From Arthrobacter psychrochitiniphilus (lineage in GTDB: Bacteria; Actinomycetota; Actinomycetes; Actinomycetales; Micrococcaceae): a stretch of 64,000 bases of DNA. Of the stretch, positions 61,873 to 64,000 are shown piece by piece. Position 1 is the stretch's first letter. Every line of letters starts with the position of its first letter. The DNA is taken from contig NZ_QHLZ01000001.1 of assembly GCF_003185915.1 (NCBI RefSeq), positions 310,001 to 374,000 on the forward strand. Reading direction: 5' to 3'. The position numbers and the translations under genes are program-made. Under the pieces are notes generated by a model. The model was given only the letters and a program-made list of their open reading frames with translations, was not told the origin of the DNA and made no database searches.

Positions 61873-63186
61873 ATGAAAATCTCAGTAATTGGGTGCGGGT
61901 ACCTAGGTGCCGTACATGCAGCATGCATGGCCAAATTGGGCCATGAAGTAGTCGGCATCGACGTAGACCCACACAAGGTTGCCGAGCTTTCCGCAGCCCG
62001 AGCTCCATTCTTCGAGCCCGGATTGGAAGAGCTCCTGAGCGAAGTTCAAGCGACTGGCCGCCTGACGTTCACCACAGACATGGCTGCAGCCGCTGGCAGT
62101 GAAGTTCATTTCATCTGCGTGGGCACACCACAGAAAAAGGGTGAAAAGGCTGCGGACCTTAGTTACGTAGATGCTGCCACCAACGCTTTGGCTCCGTATG
62201 TGGGGGCGGGCGAACTTGTGGTGGGCAAGTCAACAGTGCCCGTTGGAACTGCCGAGCGTTTGGCTGAACTCATCCAGGAACACCAGCCCGAGGCACACTT
62301 GGCGTGGAACCCTGAGTTCTTGCGCGAAGGCCACGCGGTCAAAGACACCCTGACGCCTGACAGGTTTGTCTACGGAGTTCCTGGTGCGGCAGAAGACCAC
62401 CCTGCAGTTGAGCTGTTGGATGAGGTCTACGCCACTCCGTTATCCAGCGGAACACCGCGACTTGTGGCTGATTACGCAACAGCAGAACTGGTTAAATCCG
62501 CGGCTAATTCATTCCTGGCCACCAAGATTTCCTTCATCAACGCCATGTCTGAAGTGTGTGACGCTGCTGGTGCAGACGTGACGCTTCTGGCAGATGCCAT
62601 TGGCATGGATGACCGAATTGGCAGGAAGTTCCTCAACGCAGGCATCGGCTTTGGTGGCGGCTGCCTGCCCAAAGATATCCGCTCCTTTATGGCCCGTGCC
62701 GGTGAGCTGGGTGCAGACCAAGCCCTGACTTTCCTGCGCGAAGTGGATGACATCAACATGCGCCGCCGTACACGGATGGTGGAACTGACACGGGAAATCT
62801 GTAATGGCACTCTTCTAGGGCAGCGCATCACAGTTCTAGGCGCTGCATTCAAACCCAACAGTGACGATGTCCGGGACTCCCCCGCCCTGAGCATTGCCGC
62901 ACAGCTACAGCTCCAAGGCGCAGTGGTCACCGTCACCGATCCGCAATCACTCAGCAATGCTGCCCGCCGATTCCCAGAGCTGAACTACGAACCCGATTTA
63001 ACTGCCGCTCTCCTAAACGCGGACGCCGTTCTCTTGTTGACCGAATGGCAGCAATACCTCGAGTTGGACCCCCATACGGTGATCAGCCAGGTCCGTTCAC
63101 CCCGCATCCTGGACGGACGTAATGTTCTGGAGCCCAGCAAGTGGCGTGCGGCTGGGTGGACCTACCGCGGAATGGGACGCCCTTAA
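61873..63186 (+). CDS. UDP-glucose 6-dehydrogenase
   Basis: A 437-residue enzyme oxidising UDP-glucose to UDP-glucuronate with two NAD. The NAD motif is VIGCGYLGAVHAACMAKLGH at the start, STVPVGTAERL and NPEFLREGHAV bind substrate, and catalytic Cys lies in GFGGGCLPKDIRSF. The ATG at 61873 gives the standard N terminus; the in-frame ATG at 61789 adds a non-homologous 28-residue leader overlapping the previous gene. UDP-glucuronate is a likely acidic component of the exopolysaccharide. Substrate comes from GalU. Confidence 0.95.
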   Translation: MKISVIGCGYLGAVHAACMAKLGHEVVGIDVDPHKVAELSAARAPFFEPGLEELLSEVQATGRLTFTTDMAAAAGSEVHFICVGTPQKKGEKAADLSYVDAATNALAPYVGAGELVVGKSTVPVGTAERLAELIQEHQPEAHLAWNPEFLREGHAVKDTLTPDRFVYGVPGAAEDHPAVELLDEVYATPLSSGTPRLVADYATAELVKSAANSFLATKISFINAMSEVCDAAGADVTLLADAIGMDDRIGRKFLNAGIGFGGGCLPKDIRSFMARAGELGADQALTFLREVDDINMRRRTRMVELTREICNGTLLGQRITVLGAAFKPNSDDVRDSPALSIAAQLQLQGAVVTVTDPQSLSNAARRFPELNYEPDLTAALLNADAVLLLTEWQQYLELDPHTVISQVRSPRILDGRNVLEPSKWRAAGWTYRGMGRP

Positions 63187-63188
63187 CA

Positions 63189-64000
63189 ATGGCGGATACA
63201 ACAGGGAACAAAGCACCAATCGAAGAATCCGCTGTGGGCGGCCAGCGTCTGCGCAGAAGCACGCAGCCATCAGCTCTCCGGCGCAAGCGCCGAACAATAT
63301 TTCTTCGGTGGGGTGTGAGTGCCCTTGCCTTGCTGGTGGTGTTGGGAGGCGCCACAGCATGGTTGGGCTTCCGTGCCATGGAAATCAAGGACAACCTTGA
63401 GGCCACAAACCAACTGTTGCCGGTCCTCAAAAAGGACCTGCTGGCCAATGACGTTTCCAGTGCAAGCGCCACCGTAAACTCTCTGGCGGAGCATACAGCA
63501 GCTGCAAAGAAGGCTGGCACGGATCCACTCTGGAAGCTGGCCAGCGGGTTGCCTTGGATAGGTCCCAACCTGGCGGCAGCCTCGGAAGTGAGCACCACAG
63601 CGAATGATGTGGTGACCCTTGCCGCGAAACCATTGGTGGGCGCGTTTCAGTCCTTGGATTGGAAAGCCCTCACCCCGGTTGACGGAGCTGTGCAGCTTGC
63701 CCCCCTTCAAAAAGCAGCCCCCAGCGTAGTTTCTGCCGCCAATTCAGTGGAGCTCTCCTACCACCGGCTTGCCGGTATTGATCAGAAGCCTCTGCTTGCT
63801 CAAATCTCAGAACCCTTGAATAGCGCGAAGGACCAGCTGGATGAGTTGCGCGGGCTGCTATCCACTGCTGCTGACGCTGCTGAACTAGTGCCTGCAATGA
63901 TGGGCGTTGATGGTCCACGAGATTATTTGCTGCTGATTCAAAACAATGCTGAAGTCCGTGCCAGCGGCGGCATCCCCGGCGCACTTGCCGTGCTCCATGC
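63189..64000 (+). CDS. DUF4012 domain-containing protein (partial, 3' end outside window)
   Basis: Begins with ATG two bases after the previous stop and stays open to the window end (270 codons). A basic N terminus (RRSTQPSALRRKRR) precedes one membrane span (about 43-63) and an extracellular helical region that leads into GPRDYLLLIQNNAEVRASGG, the hallmark of DUF4012 proteins. These occur in actinobacterial exopolysaccharide and cell-envelope clusters and have LytR-like gene neighbours; activity is unknown. Tight linkage with ugd suggests a role in polymer export or attachment. Confidence 0.88.
   Translation, partial: MADTTGNKAPIEESAVGGQRLRRSTQPSALRRKRRTIFLRWGVSALALLVVLGGATAWLGFRAMEIKDNLEATNQLLPVLKKDLLANDVSSASATVNSLAEHTAAAKKAGTDPLWKLASGLPWIGPNLAAASEVSTTANDVVTLAAKPLVGAFQSLDWKALTPVDGAVQLAPLQKAAPSVVSAANSVELSYHRLAGIDQKPLLAQISEPLNSAKDQLDELRGLLSTAADAAELVPAMMGVDGPRDYLLLIQNNAEVRASGGIPGALAVLH

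Overview
The window reads as a chromosomal segment of a high-GC Gram-positive actinobacterium, most likely of the Arthrobacter/Micrococcaceae type. Supporting signs are a long biotin carboxylase/BCCP fusion, the lpdA - purine nucleoside phosphorylase - phosphosugar mutase neighbourhood known from actinobacteria, the MetP/MetS transporter pair, frequent GTG/TTG starts and apparently leaderless genes. No rRNA, tRNA or CRISPR array was seen.

Layout. 1-4044: an alcohol/acetaldehyde oxidation module (end of a regulator, aldehyde dehydrogenase, Zn-alcohol dehydrogenase, DUF779). 4062-6988: a TetR-controlled MFS exporter carrying an unusual C-terminal extension. 7056-10623: Maf, a membrane protein/winged-helix pair with its own palindromic operator, and an acyl-CoA carboxylase alpha subunit. 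10639-17882: a two-component system (RR1/HK1) next to a five-gene secretion operon with an ER-type (SipW-like) signal peptidase and four secreted or anchored proteins, then a small Hpt-like protein that lacks the phospho-accepting histidine. 17951-29850: transporters (MHS family, MetPS), a lipoprotein, quinone reductase LpdA, and nucleoside/deoxyribose catabolism. 28106-32019: an accessory patch with a signal-less polysaccharide deacetylase and an OafA-type acyltransferase. 32299-36702: mfd and a DUF2505 protein. 36703-42383: a surface-polysaccharide module (GH18 chitinase-like protein, GT2 synthase, HAMP-GGDEF-EAL protein). 42554-49198: paralogues of the first signalling block (second Hpt-like protein, receiver-only RR2, a decayed kinase pseudogene, intact HK3) interleaved with galU and nhaA. 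49251-50343: VanZ-like protein and LMW tyrosine phosphatase.

50914-53060 is a mobile-element graveyard: an ISL3 transposase split into two pieces by IS21 and tyrosine-recombinase remnants, with large palindromes at the junctions. It borders an AT-rich, probably acquired exopolysaccharide cluster at 53506-58225 (flippase, two glycosyltransferases, Wzy-like polymerase). This is followed by more native-looking genes: Wzz/BY-kinase, polyprenyl glycosylphosphotransferase, UDP-glucose dehydrogenase and a DUF4012 protein cut by the window end.

Taken together, most of the window concerns the cell envelope and extracellular matrix: secreted subunits with a dedicated signal peptidase, a c-di-GMP-linked glycan synthase, an EPS cluster with its tyrosine kinase and phosphatase, and sugar-nucleotide supply (galU, ugd). 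Duplicated kinase/receiver/pseudo-Hpt genes sit among them. The most unusual elements are the two histidine-less Hpt-like proteins, the duplicated and decaying signalling module, and the SipW-like secretion operon.
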